Shown: positions 8,049 to 15,296, numbered from the stretch's first letter. The stretch: 19,405 nt of DNA from Pseudomonadota bacterium (GCA_023415605.1 JAEZKB010000212.1:1-19405); one strand, 5' to 3'. Notes: generated from the sequence alone by a model not told the origin. Program-made: numbers and translations.

Positions 8049-8054
8049 CTCCTT
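8049..8054 (-). promoter_or_regulatory. Shine-Dalgarno fixing the antitoxin start
   Basis: AAGGAG on the minus strand lies seven bases before the ATG at 8041. It decides this start over the in-frame alternative at 8086, which has no such site. Confidence 0.75.
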
Positions 8055-8061
8055 GTAGGGA

Positions 8062-8114
8062 GGACAGGTAGTCCAAATCTGGACACGCGTCAAGCGGTCC
8101 GTCCAAATCTGGAC
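8062..8114 (-). promoter_or_regulatory. Twin operators and promoter of the toxin-antitoxin pair
   Basis: Two identical 14-base copies of GTCCAAATCTGGAC (arms GTCCA/TGGAC) lie at 8071-8084 and 8101-8114. Their starts are exactly 30 bases apart, close to three helical turns. An extra GGAC half-site at 8062-8065 forms a further inverted pair with GTCC at 8071-8074. A TTGACG hexamer on the minus strand (8093-8088) lies between the two copies and would serve as the -35. The copy at 8071-8084 then falls in the spacer, where bound antitoxin would block polymerase; the -10 is poor. The whole array fits between the livM stop at 8117 and the antitoxin start. The repeats are seen directly; binding by the antitoxin is inferred from how Xre/DUF2384 antitoxins usually work. 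Confidence 0.72.
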
Positions 8115-8116
8115 TT

Positions 8117-9403
8117 CTAGGTACTGCGCTTCACCATCTCCGGGATCAACCCACGTGGCGCGAACCGCAAGGCAATAGTGATGACCACGCCCAGCACCAA
8201 GACGCGCATTTGGCTGGCGCGCGACTGGATTTCCGGGATCGCGCCCCAGCCCATGTCGGTCGACCACCCGCTGATGCCGTTAAAGAGCCACTGTGCCACC
8301 GGATCGGACACCATCCAGGCGATGTAGATCAGCAACGCCCCGAACACCGCGCCCCAGTTGTTGCCGGCGCCACCAACGATGATCATCACCCAGATGAGGA
8401 AGGTATGGTTGATCGGCTGGTACGAGCCTGGATCATAGATCTGCCCGAAGGTGACCAGGATCGCGCCACCGATGCCCATCAGCACCGAGCCGAGGATGAA
8501 AATCTCCAGCTGGCGCTGCTTGACGTTCTTGCCCATCGAGGCCGCCGCGATGTGGTTGTCGCGGATCGACCGCATCATCCGGCCCCACGGCCCACCGTAG
8601 GCGCGTTGCACGAGGAAAAAGGCGATAGCGACCACGACGACAACCACGGCAAGGAAGCCAAGGCGCGCCTGCACGAAGGACTCGTTGATGGCGACACCCT
8701 GCGTCTGCAGCTGTTGCGGCAAGTCCACCGGCCATGGGATCGGCGACACGGTCAGCGTTCCGCGCGTCAACCAATCCATGTTCTTGAGAAGGGCGCGGAT
8801 GATCTCGGAAATGCCTATCGTCGCAATGGCAAGATAGTCGGTACGGAGGCCAAGACAGATCTTGCCGATGACATAGGCCACGGCTGCCGCCAGCACGCCG
8901 CCAAACAGCCAGCCGAGCACCGGATGCAGCCCAAGGCCGCCCACCCAGCCCGAACCGAGCTGTTCGATATAGGCCGCCGCCGGGTCGATCTGGCTGCGAT
9001 AGACGATATAGGCGATAATCCAGGCGAGGACGGTCAGAGCCGTCTTCCAACCGCCTTTGACGCCAATCCTGTCGGACTTCGAGACACCCCACACCAGCAA
9101 TGCGCCCGCTGCGAAGGCGATCAACGCCCGGCCAAGCATCATCGGCCCGTCCGAATTCCAGAACTCGGCGTTCATCGGGAACGACACGAAGGTTACCGCC
9201 GCGCCGCCCAGCATCAGGAAACCCATGATGCCGAAGTTGAAGAGGCCGCCATAGCCCCACTGGATATTGAGACCGAGCGCGACCAGCGCATAGGCAAAGC
9301 TCTGCACCAGGAGCAGCGAGATATTGGCCGCCCCCAGCGCCCAGCCGATCACGGCAAAAAGCAGGAAGAGGCCAATGAAGAGCACGATGGAGCGCTGCGT
9401 CAT
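8117..9403 (-). CDS. livM: Branched-chain amino acid ABC transporter permease LivM
   Basis: This is a 428-residue inner-membrane permease, one half of the channel formed with LivH. Hydrophobic helices run throughout. The family landmarks are ALVALGLNIQWGYGGLFNFGIMGFLMLGGAAV (39-70), TDYLAIATIGISEIIRALLKN (188-208), and the cytoplasmic coupling loop MRSIRDNHIAAASMGKNVKQRQLEIFILGSVLMGIGGAI (277-315) that contacts the ATPases. Its length matches the long LivM form. Its ATG overlaps the livH stop by four bases (ATGA at 9400-9403), so the two permeases are translationally coupled. It is the last gene of a livG-livF-livH-livM unit. No terminator is visible between its TAG stop at 8117 and the antitoxin gene, so read-through into the toxin-antitoxin pair is possible. 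The substrate could be branched-chain amino acids or another ligand of this family, such as an amide or urea. Confidence 0.94.
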   Translation of the reverse strand: MTQRSIVLFIGLFLLFAVIGWALGAANISLLLVQSFAYALVALGLNIQWGYGGLFNFGIMGFLMLGGAAVTFVSFPMNAEFWNSDGPMMLGRALIAFAAGALLVWGVSKSDRIGVKGGWKTALTVLAWIIAYIVYRSQIDPAAAYIEQLGSGWVGGLGLHPVLGWLFGGVLAAAVAYVIGKICLGLRTDYLAIATIGISEIIRALLKNMDWLTRGTLTVSPIPWPVDLPQQLQTQGVAINESFVQARLGFLAVVVVVVAIAFFLVQRAYGGPWGRMMRSIRDNHIAAASMGKNVKQRQLEIFILGSVLMGIGGAILVTFGQIYDPGSYQPINHTFLIWVMIIVGGAGNNWGAVFGALLIYIAWMVSDPVAQWLFNGISGWSTDMGWGAIPEIQSRASQMRVLVLGVVITIALRFAPRGLIPEMVKRST

Positions 9404-10401
9404 GACGAGGCTCCTTTGAAAATACCGGTCGGTCGCCAGAGCAGCACCACCACAAGGATGACGAAGGCCACGGTGAGCTTGTACTCGGTGGGCACGATCG
9501 CCAGCGTAGCCGGCAGTTCGAAAGGAATAACCCCCTGCAACGGGCGCAACAGCGTGGTCCAGTTGAAGATCGAGATCGTCTCGGCAAAACCGATCAAGAA
9601 CCCGCCTGCAATGGCGCCGTAGGACTGCCCCAACCCACCTACGATCGCGGCCGCAAAGATCGGCAGCACGATGTTGAAGGCAAGGTCGGGCTTGAGGTTG
9701 ACGTCGAGCGCCAGCATCACGCCGGCCATGGCCGCAAGCCCACCGGCGATGATCCAGGTCACCCGCACGATAAGCTTGGTGTTGATGCCCGAGACCTGCG
9801 CCAGATCGGCATTGTCGGCCATGGCGCGCATCGCCTTGCCCAGCCGTGACCGGGTGAGAAAGAGATGCAACGCGATAACCGCCGCCGCCGTGCAGATGAC
9901 CATCAGCAACTGTGGCTGCGTGAAGTTGATGGTGCGCGTCACGCCCTCGAGCGGGATAGGAATGCGGATGAGCTGCTTGGTCTCCGTCTCGAAAAACGAA
10001 TAGGTGCCTGAACCGAAAAACAGGCGGATCAGGCCCTGGATGATCAGCGTCACGCCGATCGATGCGATGAGCAGTGTCACCGGTCGCGCGCCACGCTTAC
10101 GCAGCGGAGCGTAGAATCCCTTATCGAGCCCGAGCGCGATCACCGCGGCAATGATCATAGCGATCGGCAGCACCAGGAAGCCGGTCGGTACAATCGGCGT
10201 GGTGATCCCCAGGGCCGTCGCCCCCATGGCCAACAGCAGCGCGATGAAGCCGCCCATCGTCATCATGTCGCCATGCGCGAAATGCGCGAAGCGCAGGATG
10301 CCGAAGATCAGCGTTACGCCGATGGCGCCGACGGCATAGATCGAACCCAGCACCACACCGGCGACGATGACATTGTTGAAGAAGAAAATCAGTTCGTTCA
10401 T
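9400..10401 (-). CDS. livH: Branched-chain amino acid ABC transporter permease LivH
   Basis: This is a 333-residue inner-membrane permease that pairs with LivM. Typical LivH landmarks are the opening VAGVVLGSIYAVGAIGVTLIFGILRFAHFAHGDMMTMGGFIAL (13-55), the coupling-loop segment SRLGKAMRAMADNADLAQVSGINTKLIVRVTWIIAGGLAAMAGV (185-228), and the C-terminal GGLGQSYGAIAGGFLIGFAE (255-274). About eight hydrophobic segments can be counted. The ATG at 10401 follows a purine-rich GAGGGGCGAG. The gene starts eight bases past the livF stop and overlaps livM by four bases, so it is clearly in the operon. It has no domain missing relative to the family. Confidence 0.94.
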   Translation of the reverse strand: MNELIFFFNNVIVAGVVLGSIYAVGAIGVTLIFGILRFAHFAHGDMMTMGGFIALLLAMGATALGITTPIVPTGFLVLPIAMIIAAVIALGLDKGFYAPLRKRGARPVTLLIASIGVTLIIQGLIRLFFGSGTYSFFETETKQLIRIPIPLEGVTRTINFTQPQLLMVICTAAAVIALHLFLTRSRLGKAMRAMADNADLAQVSGINTKLIVRVTWIIAGGLAAMAGVMLALDVNLKPDLAFNIVLPIFAAAIVGGLGQSYGAIAGGFLIGFAETISIFNWTTLLRPLQGVIPFELPATLAIVPTEYKLTVAFVILVVVLLWRPTGIFKGASS

Positions 10402-10409
10402 CTCGCCCC

Positions 10410-11114
10410 TCAGCCTCCCAGGAAGCTCTTGGCGACTTCGGGATCGGCGATCAGCTCGGGGCCGGTGCCGGTAAAGCGGTTCTGGCCGCTGGCGAGCACG
10501 AAGCCGCGCGACGCAAAGGCCAAGGCCTGCCGCGCATTCTGCTCGACCATCAGGATGCCGACGCCCGATTTGTTGATCTTGACGATCTGCTCGAAGATCT
10601 CGAGCACATAGCGCGGCGACAGCCCGGCCGATGGCTCATCGAGCAGCAGCAGCCGTGGCTGGCTCATCAGCGCTCGGCCCATAGCCACCATCTGGCGCTG
10701 GCCGCCGGAGAGTTCACCTGCCTTCTGGTGCCGCTTTTCGAGCAGCACCGGAAACATGTCGTAGACCCAGTCGAGCGTCGTCGAAAAGTCGTCGCGCCGG
10801 GTGAAGGCCCCCATCTCGAGGTTCTCCTCGACACTCATCGAGGTGAAGACGTTCTTTTCCTGCGGCACGAAGCTGAGGCCCTTGGGCACCAGCTTGTCGG
10901 GCAGCGAATTGGTGATGTCCTCACCCGCAAAGGTGATCGAGCCCGACGTGACTTTCACTAGACCGAACAAGGCCTTGAGCGTCGTCGACTTGCCGGCGCC
11001 GTTGGGCCCGACGATGACCCCGATATCCGATTGCTCGATGGCGATATTGACGCCGTTGAGGATCGGCGCGCCGCCGTAGCCACCGACGACGTCCTTGATG
11101 TCAACCAGCGCCAT
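10410..11114 (-). CDS. livF: Branched-chain amino acid ABC transporter ATPase LivF
   Basis: This is a 234-residue cytoplasmic ATP-binding subunit that drives import with LivG. All ABC motifs are intact: Walker A GPNGAGKST (36-44), Q-loop at FVPQEKNVF (82-90), signature LSGGQ (135-139), Walker B LLLLDE (155-160) and the switch-region EQN (191-193), where LivF proteins typically lack the histidine. The ATG at 11114 shares its first base with the last base of the livG TAA stop (TAATG), so the two ATPases are translationally coupled. A longer in-frame reading from 11234 exists but would overlap livG by 120 bases and lacks family similarity in its first 40 residues. The short length without a C-terminal extension is normal for LivF. 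Confidence 0.95.
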   Translation of the reverse strand: MALVDIKDVVGGYGGAPILNGVNIAIEQSDIGVIVGPNGAGKSTTLKALFGLVKVTSGSITFAGEDITNSLPDKLVPKGLSFVPQEKNVFTSMSVEENLEMGAFTRRDDFSTTLDWVYDMFPVLLEKRHQKAGELSGGQRQMVAMGRALMSQPRLLLLDEPSAGLSPRYVLEIFEQIVKINKSGVGILMVEQNARQALAFASRGFVLASGQNRFTGTGPELIADPEVAKSFLGG

Positions 11115-11896
11115 TACGCAGCCTCCACCGGAGCGCCGAAATAGGCTTCGATGATCTGCGGGTTGGCGCGGATTTCGCTCATCGGACCCTCGGCGATCTT
11201 CTCGCCAGAGGCCATCACGATGACCGGATCGCAAAGGCGGCCGATCAGGTCCATGTCGTGTTCGATGACGAAGAAGGTATAGCCCAGTTCCTGGTTCATG
11301 CGCTCGATATTGGCGGCAAGGTCCTGCAGCAGCGTACGGTTGACGCCGGCGGCGACCTCGTCGAGCAGCACCACCTTGGCGTCCACCATCATGGTACGCC
11401 CCAGTTCGAGGAGCTTCTTCTGCCCGCCCGACAGGTTGCCGGCGAGTTCGTTCTTAACGTGCCCGAGCTTCAGAAAATCGATAACGTCCAGCGCCTTGCG
11501 TTTGACCTCGGCGTCCTGAGCCTTGACGGCGCCCGGCATCAGCCAGGTCTGGATCAGGCTTTCGCCCTTCTGACCCGACGGGACCATCATCAGGTTTTCC
11601 AACGCCGTCATGTTCGAGAATTCATGCGCGATCTGGAACGTGCGCAGCATGCCGCGATGGAACAGCTTGTGCGGCGGCAGCCCGGTAACGTCCTGGCCGT
11701 CGAACATGATCTTGCCGCTATCGGGCGTGATATTTCCCGCTACGAGGTTGAATAGCGTGGATTTTCCGGCGCCGTTCGGGCCGATGAGACCGGTGATCGA
11801 GCCGCGCTCGACCCGGAGCGAGCAATTGTTGACGGCCCTTAGGCCGCCAAAGCTCTTCGAGACGTTCTGAACGTCGATAACTGCGTCGAAGGACAA
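11114..11896 (-). CDS. livG: Branched-chain amino acid ABC transporter ATPase LivG
   Basis: This is the partner ATPase of LivF, 260 residues from the chosen start. Motifs are Walker A GPNGAGKST (39-47), the LivG-type RTFQIAHEFSNMTALENL (85-102), signature LSGGQ (155-159), Walker B VVLLDE (175-180) and switch histidine in IEHDMD (211-216). One oddity is the residue after the catalytic glutamate: it is valine (DEVAAGVN), where nearly all LivG proteins have proline (DEPAAGLN). The start is set at a TTG (11896) because AAGGA lies eight bases upstream and the family's conserved region begins just after it. In-frame ATGs at 11950 and 11995 would place a poly-A tract, a GC hairpin and a palindrome inside the coding region. 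This is the first gene of the liv operon. Confidence 0.9.
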   Translation of the reverse strand: MSFDAVIDVQNVSKSFGGLRAVNNCSLRVERGSITGLIGPNGAGKSTLFNLVAGNITPDSGKIMFDGQDVTGLPPHKLFHRGMLRTFQIAHEFSNMTALENLMMVPSGQKGESLIQTWLMPGAVKAQDAEVKRKALDVIDFLKLGHVKNELAGNLSGGQKKLLELGRTMMVDAKVVLLDEVAAGVNRTLLQDLAANIERMNQELGYTFFVIEHDMDLIGRLCDPVIVMASGEKIAEGPMSEIRANPQIIEAYFGAPVEAA

Positions 11897-11904
11897 TAGC
11901 CCCG

Positions 11905-11909
11905 TCCTT
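11905..11909 (-). promoter_or_regulatory. Shine-Dalgarno supporting the livG TTG start
   Basis: AAGGA on the minus strand lies eight bases before the TTG at 11896. The ATG candidates farther upstream lack a comparable site, so this decides the start. Confidence 0.6.
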
Positions 11910-11925
11910 GATTCCTGCCTGATAC

Positions 11926-11945
11926 CGGGCTTTGCCCGTTTTTTT
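11926..11945 (+). terminator. Terminator-like hairpin and T-run on the plus strand, upstream of livG
   Basis: CGGGC (11926-11930), a three-base loop and GCCCG (11934-11938) are followed by seven T residues (11939-11945). This has the form of an intrinsic terminator for rightward transcripts, yet no rightward gene precedes it. On the leftward liv transcript the same hairpin would fall in the leader, preceded by seven A residues. It may stop antisense transcription out of the liv operon. Confidence 0.5.
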
Positions 11946-11971
11946 GGCATGTGCTCATAAGAGGCAGGCCC

Positions 11972-11995
11972 GGTCAACCTTGACCAGTTGGTCAA
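11972..11995. promoter_or_regulatory. Candidate operator upstream of livG: three alternating half-sites
   Basis: GGTCAA (11972-11977), TTGACC (11980-11985) and GGTCAA (11990-11995) form two overlapping perfect inverted repeats: one with a two-base centre and a 16-bp one, TTGACCAGTTGGTCAA, with a four-base centre. It lies between the mgsA stop and livG, where the liv promoter must be. The form resembles sites of GntR-type or Crp/Fnr-type regulators, but I cannot assign one. Confidence 0.5.
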
Positions 11996-12007
11996 ACCAC
12001 AGTCGTC

Positions 12008-12370
12008 TCAAAGCGCAGCGAGAACGGCGTCTGCACTCTTGAGGTTCGGCGCGAAGAGAATGTTGTAAAGCGTCGCCAAACGCGTCAGCGACTTGATATC
12101 GACGTCATGCGGCATGGCGGTCAGCGGATCCTGAAAGAAGATCAGCACGTCCAGCCGCCCTTCGCAGATCATCGCGCCAAGCTGGGCATCGCCGCCAAGC
12201 GGTCCGCTCTTGAGCAGCGTGACATGAAGGCCGGTCCCGGACGACACGCGACCGCCGGTCGTGCCCGTGCCCCAGAGATCATGCTGGGCCAGCCTGTCGC
12301 GGTTGGCGAGGGCCCAGTTGACCATCTCGTCCTTCTTGTCATCATGGGCGACCAGGCCAATGCGCGCCAT
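12008..12370 (-). CDS. mgsA: Methylglyoxal synthase
   Basis: This enzyme converts dihydroxyacetone phosphate to methylglyoxal plus phosphate, a bypass that relieves sugar-phosphate stress. It is 120 residues, shorter than the 152-residue E. coli enzyme at both ends. Aligned by eye, every key catalytic position is kept with a constant offset of ten: H9 in VAHDDKK, D61 in SGPLGGDAQ, D81 in FFQDPL, H88 in MPHDVD and D91. The phosphate-binding GTGTTGG loop (34-40) is also present. E. coli has GGDQQ where this has GGDAQ. The ATG at 12370 follows a GGAGG six bases upstream. It lies 36 bases after the DUF1801 gene, so the two probably share a transcript. Confidence 0.95.
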   Translation of the reverse strand: MARIGLVAHDDKKDEMVNWALANRDRLAQHDLWGTGTTGGRVSSGTGLHVTLLKSGPLGGDAQLGAMICEGRLDVLIFFQDPLTAMPHDVDIKSLTRLATLYNILFAPNLKSADAVLAAL

Positions 12371-12406
12371 CTTCTGCCTCCGGCTCGATCGCTTCTTGAT
12401 AGCGGT

Positions 12407-12757
12407 TCAGGCGCGAAGCGCAATGGCCTCTGCAAGCAGCACGCCGATCTCATCCCAAGGGATCGGTTCGCCCGGCGTCAGCGGAATCCAGCGCACCTGC
12501 TTGATGTCCTTGCCACCCACCAGGAGCGGCGACGAGAGCATCCGGCCATGCTGGTAGATCACCGACACATGGTCGGCGGAGGGGAATACCGCGATCACGA
12601 AACCGGCCTGCGGATGGTGGAAGTTGACCGCGCCCCAGCCAAGCTTCACCCGGGCGCTCATCTCCGGATATTGCGCGACAAACCAGTCCACCACCTCCCG
12701 CATCAGGACGGCGACGGGCGGGGCTCTGCGAGATAGAAGGGTGTCGAGGTCTTGCAT
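12407..12757 (-). CDS. DUF1801 domain-containing protein
   Basis: This is a 116-residue protein with the DUF1801 fold (YdhG/frataxin-like iron-chaperone group in some databases). The recognisable core is REVVDWFVAQYPEMSARVKLGWGAVNFHH (20-48), then a VSVIYQHGRML strand and the KDIKQVRW segment (83-90). The biochemical role of the family is not settled. It has no signal peptide or membrane segment, so it should be cytoplasmic. It lies just upstream of mgsA in the same direction and probably leads a two-gene unit. No Shine-Dalgarno is clear before the ATG. A CTGACA (12796-12791, minus strand), an 18-base gap and TGATAG (12772-12767) would start RNA only a few bases before the ATG, so a nearly leaderless message is possible. 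Confidence 0.82.
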   Translation of the reverse strand: MQDLDTLLSRRAPPVAVLMREVVDWFVAQYPEMSARVKLGWGAVNFHHPQAGFVIAVFPSADHVSVIYQHGRMLSSPLLVGGKDIKQVRWIPLTPGEPIPWDEIGVLLAEAIALRA

Positions 12758-12766
12758 GCCCTGCTT

Positions 12767-12796
12767 CTATCAGACCGGCTTGTCAGGGCCTGTCAG
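12767..12796 (-). promoter_or_regulatory. Possible promoter of the DUF1801-mgsA unit
   Basis: The -35-like CTGACA (minus strand, 12796-12791) and -10-like TGATAG (12772-12767) are 18 bases apart. The -35 falls in the first of two TGTCAGGG direct repeats spaced ten bases apart (12781-12788 and 12791-12798). The hexamers are only partial matches to consensus. Confidence 0.35.
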
Positions 12797-12813
12797 GGTT
12801 TCGCCGGAAATAA

Positions 12814-12837
12814 CAAGGGCGCCCGGAGGCGCCCTTG
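12814..12837 (-). terminator. Intrinsic terminator of the first chemoreceptor gene
   Basis: A perfect 10-bp stem, CAAGGGCGCC (12814-12823) with GGCGCCCTTG (12828-12837), has a four-base loop. On the minus strand it is followed by TTATTTCC. It lies 23 bases past the stop codon at 12861. Confidence 0.85.
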
Positions 12838-12860
12838 CATGATCTCCCGCCAGGGATGGA

Positions 12861-15296
12861 TCAGAACTCTGACCAGTCGTCCTTCACCGCGGCGTTGCCG
12901 TGACTGAGATAGGACTTGGCGGCGGACCTGACCCGCTCCTGCAGTGCCTTGACCCCGGCCGGCTTGGCCGCCGGTGCGGGACGCGCTGCAGTAGACGTCC
13001 GCCGCGTATCGGCAAGCGTGAAGATATCGACCACGCGGTCGAGCTCGGAGGCCTGCGCCTCGGTCTGCTCGATCGCCGCATTGGTTTCTTCGACCAGCGC
13101 CGCATTGTGCTGGGTCATCTCGTCGAGAGTGCGCACCGCAGTGTTCACCTCTTCGATCGAAGCCGCCTGCTCGCGGCTTTCGCGGGCAATGCCATCCATC
13201 AACTCGTTCGACGAACGCGCCGCCACCAGCATGGCCTCGAGCTTGGAGGCCGCATCGGCGACGAGCTTGGAGCCGCCGCGGACTTCCTCGGCGCTCTGCT
13301 CGATCAGCACCTTTACCTCGGCCGAGGCCTCGGCGGCCGACTGGGCGAGACGGCGGACTTCCACCGCCACCACCGCAAAGCCCTTGCCGGCTTCACCGGC
13401 ACGCGCCGCTTCAACCGAGGCATTTAGCGCCAGGAGGTTGGTTTGGAAGGCGATGTCGTCGATGAGCCCGATGATGTTGCTGATCTTGCCCGACGAGGTG
13501 GTGATCCTTTCCATCGCCTCGGTAGCCTGGGTCATCACATGACCGCCCTCTTCGGCTGTCCGCGTCACGGTGCCGGCCACGACGCTGGCCTCCTTGGCGC
13601 GCTCGGCGTTCTGCACAACGGTCGAAGCGAGCTGCTCCATCGTGGCCGACGTCTCTTCGATCGTTGCCGCCTGCTTGGTAGTGCGTTCCGACAGGTCGTT
13701 GGCGCCCGAGAGGATTTCGCCGGTCGCCGTCTTCAGCGCCCGTGACGTATCGCGGAGCTGACTGACGATGTCGGTGAGCTTGTCGGCCACCGCATTGGTG
13801 TCGGCCTTGAGGCGCGCGAAAGCACCCTCGTAGTCCCCATCCATGCGCTTGGTAAGATCGGTGTTGGCCAGCGCCGACAGCACCTGCCCGGTTTCGCCGA
13901 TGCCGCGATCGACAGTCTCGACCAGGTTGTTGATGCTAGAGGCAATGGCGTTGAGCTCGGCATCGGGGAACTCGGCGTCGACCCGCTTGGTGAAATCGCC
14001 GGCGATGGCCGCATCCACCACATTGCCGAAGGCACGCTGCAGTTGTGCCATCATCTCTGACCTGGCCTGCTGGTCCCGGATGATGCGCGCAGCTTCCGCC
14101 TCGGTCATTTCGGCCATACGCATACCGTTCTCGCGGAATACCGCGACGGTCTTGGCCATATCGCCGATCTCGTCCTTGCGGTTGCCATAGGGTACGTCCA
14201 CCGAATAGTCGGCATCGGCGATCTTGCGCATCACCTCCGTCATCTTCTGCACCGGCTTGGCGATGCTGGTGCCCAGGAAGAAGAAGGCGACGAGCCCGAG
14301 ACCGAGCACGATCGCGCCACCGATGATCAGGTTCAGCATCTGCGCTTCGGACGCGGTGAGCAGCACGGCCTGCGGCACCGCGACGATCACCGTCCAGCTC
14401 TGGTCAACCGTGCCCGGCAGGATCGCCTTGTTGGCCGTCATTTTCCAGGTCTGGCCGGCGGCCTCGCCGGTCGACGAATAGGTGTCGGCCGTTTCGAGTG
14501 CCTTGGCCGCACCAAGCGCCCATTCCTCGGTGGCAGGGGTACCAATCAGCTTGGGATCGGGGTTGACCACCCAGACGCCCTTCTGGTTGAGCACGCCCAT
14601 GAAGCCCGAGCCCATCGGCGGTTCCCCGCCGATCATCTTGGCCAGATCGCCGGCATTGAACGCTACGCTGGTGAGGCCCACACCCTTGCCCGCGGCGTCC
14701 CGGATAATGTTGGTGAAGCTCGTATAGAGCACGCCGTCGATGTTGTCGGGTCCGGTGATGGCCGCCACATCGCCCTTGAGCGGTGTGTTGAACCACACAT
14801 CGAAGCTCTTCGGGTCGGGATTGTCGAGCGACTGGAACACGACCTTGCCGTCGGCGCCACGGGTCGCGAGCACTCCGACCTGGTTACCGCTCACGAGGAA
14901 CTGCGACCCGGCGAAGGCCGGCGTAGCGGCGAGCTTGGCATCGGCCGAGAACATCATGATAACGGCGAGAGCTGCGTCGAGCTTGCCGAGCTGATTGGCG
15001 GCAACTGCGCCATAGATTTCCGGCGACACGGTCGGATCGGCGAGCAACGCCGTACCCGTCGTCGCCACGGACTCTGCCGCAGCGGCGTATTTGGTCAGGA
15101 AGGAAGTAATCTTCTCTGCCTGCGTGGACGCCAGCCCGCCGACGACTTCGTCGGCCTGCGCCAAATCCTGCGCCCGGTTGGTGCTGACGACGTAGAAAAG
15201 TGAGGCGATGATCGCCACCGAAAATACGGCGGCCGCGGCAACAATGATTGTGCCTCTCAGTTTGAGAGACGGAAGTCGCAACTTCAGCTTGCTCAT
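12861..15296 (-). CDS. Methyl-accepting chemotaxis protein, dCache type
   Basis: This is an 811-residue transmembrane chemoreceptor. TM1 is about 15-38 and a large periplasmic sensor spans 39-318; its VLYTSFTNIIRDAAGKGVGLTS and WVVNPDPKLIGTP segments look like a double-Cache domain. TM2 is about 320-343, HAMP 344-396, and a second HAMP-like stretch runs to about 510. The signalling helices turn at the invariant tip DDIAFQTNLLALNASVEAARAGEAGKGFAVVA (613-644), which binds CheW and CheA. A flexible Pro/Ala tail ends in DDWSEF, a W-x-x-F pentapeptide of the type that tethers CheR and CheB. The ligand is unknown. The start ATG sits inside a 12-bp palindrome and the nearest AGGA is 14 bases upstream, so initiation may be weak. 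Strong hairpins flank the gene, so it is probably transcribed alone. Confidence 0.95.
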   Translation of the reverse strand: MSKLKLRLPSLKLRGTIIVAAAAVFSVAIIASLFYVVSTNRAQDLAQADEVVGGLASTQAEKITSFLTKYAAAAESVATTGTALLADPTVSPEIYGAVAANQLGKLDAALAVIMMFSADAKLAATPAFAGSQFLVSGNQVGVLATRGADGKVVFQSLDNPDPKSFDVWFNTPLKGDVAAITGPDNIDGVLYTSFTNIIRDAAGKGVGLTSVAFNAGDLAKMIGGEPPMGSGFMGVLNQKGVWVVNPDPKLIGTPATEEWALGAAKALETADTYSSTGEAAGQTWKMTANKAILPGTVDQSWTVIVAVPQAVLLTASEAQMLNLIIGGAIVLGLGLVAFFFLGTSIAKPVQKMTEVMRKIADADYSVDVPYGNRKDEIGDMAKTVAVFRENGMRMAEMTEAEAARIIRDQQARSEMMAQLQRAFGNVVDAAIAGDFTKRVDAEFPDAELNAIASSINNLVETVDRGIGETGQVLSALANTDLTKRMDGDYEGAFARLKADTNAVADKLTDIVSQLRDTSRALKTATGEILSGANDLSERTTKQAATIEETSATMEQLASTVVQNAERAKEASVVAGTVTRTAEEGGHVMTQATEAMERITTSSGKISNIIGLIDDIAFQTNLLALNASVEAARAGEAGKGFAVVAVEVRRLAQSAAEASAEVKVLIEQSAEEVRGGSKLVADAASKLEAMLVAARSSNELMDGIARESREQAASIEEVNTAVRTLDEMTQHNAALVEETNAAIEQTEAQASELDRVVDIFTLADTRRTSTAARPAPAAKPAGVKALQERVRSAAKSYLSHGNAAVKDDWSEF

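Noticed and set aside
8210..9622. Rightward 470-codon frame over livM and livH
   Set aside because: The translation is rich in Arg, His and Asp with no domain and no membrane pattern. The opposite strand encodes clear permeases.
11115..11234. Longer LivF N-terminus from 11234
   Set aside because: It would overlap livG by 120 bases and is not LivF-like; the TAATG junction at 11114 is the normal coupled start.
12781..12798. Two TGTCAGGG direct repeats as a CRISPR-like or iteron array
   Set aside because: There are only two short copies at a ten-base period, with no further units and no associated genes. At most they are part of a promoter.
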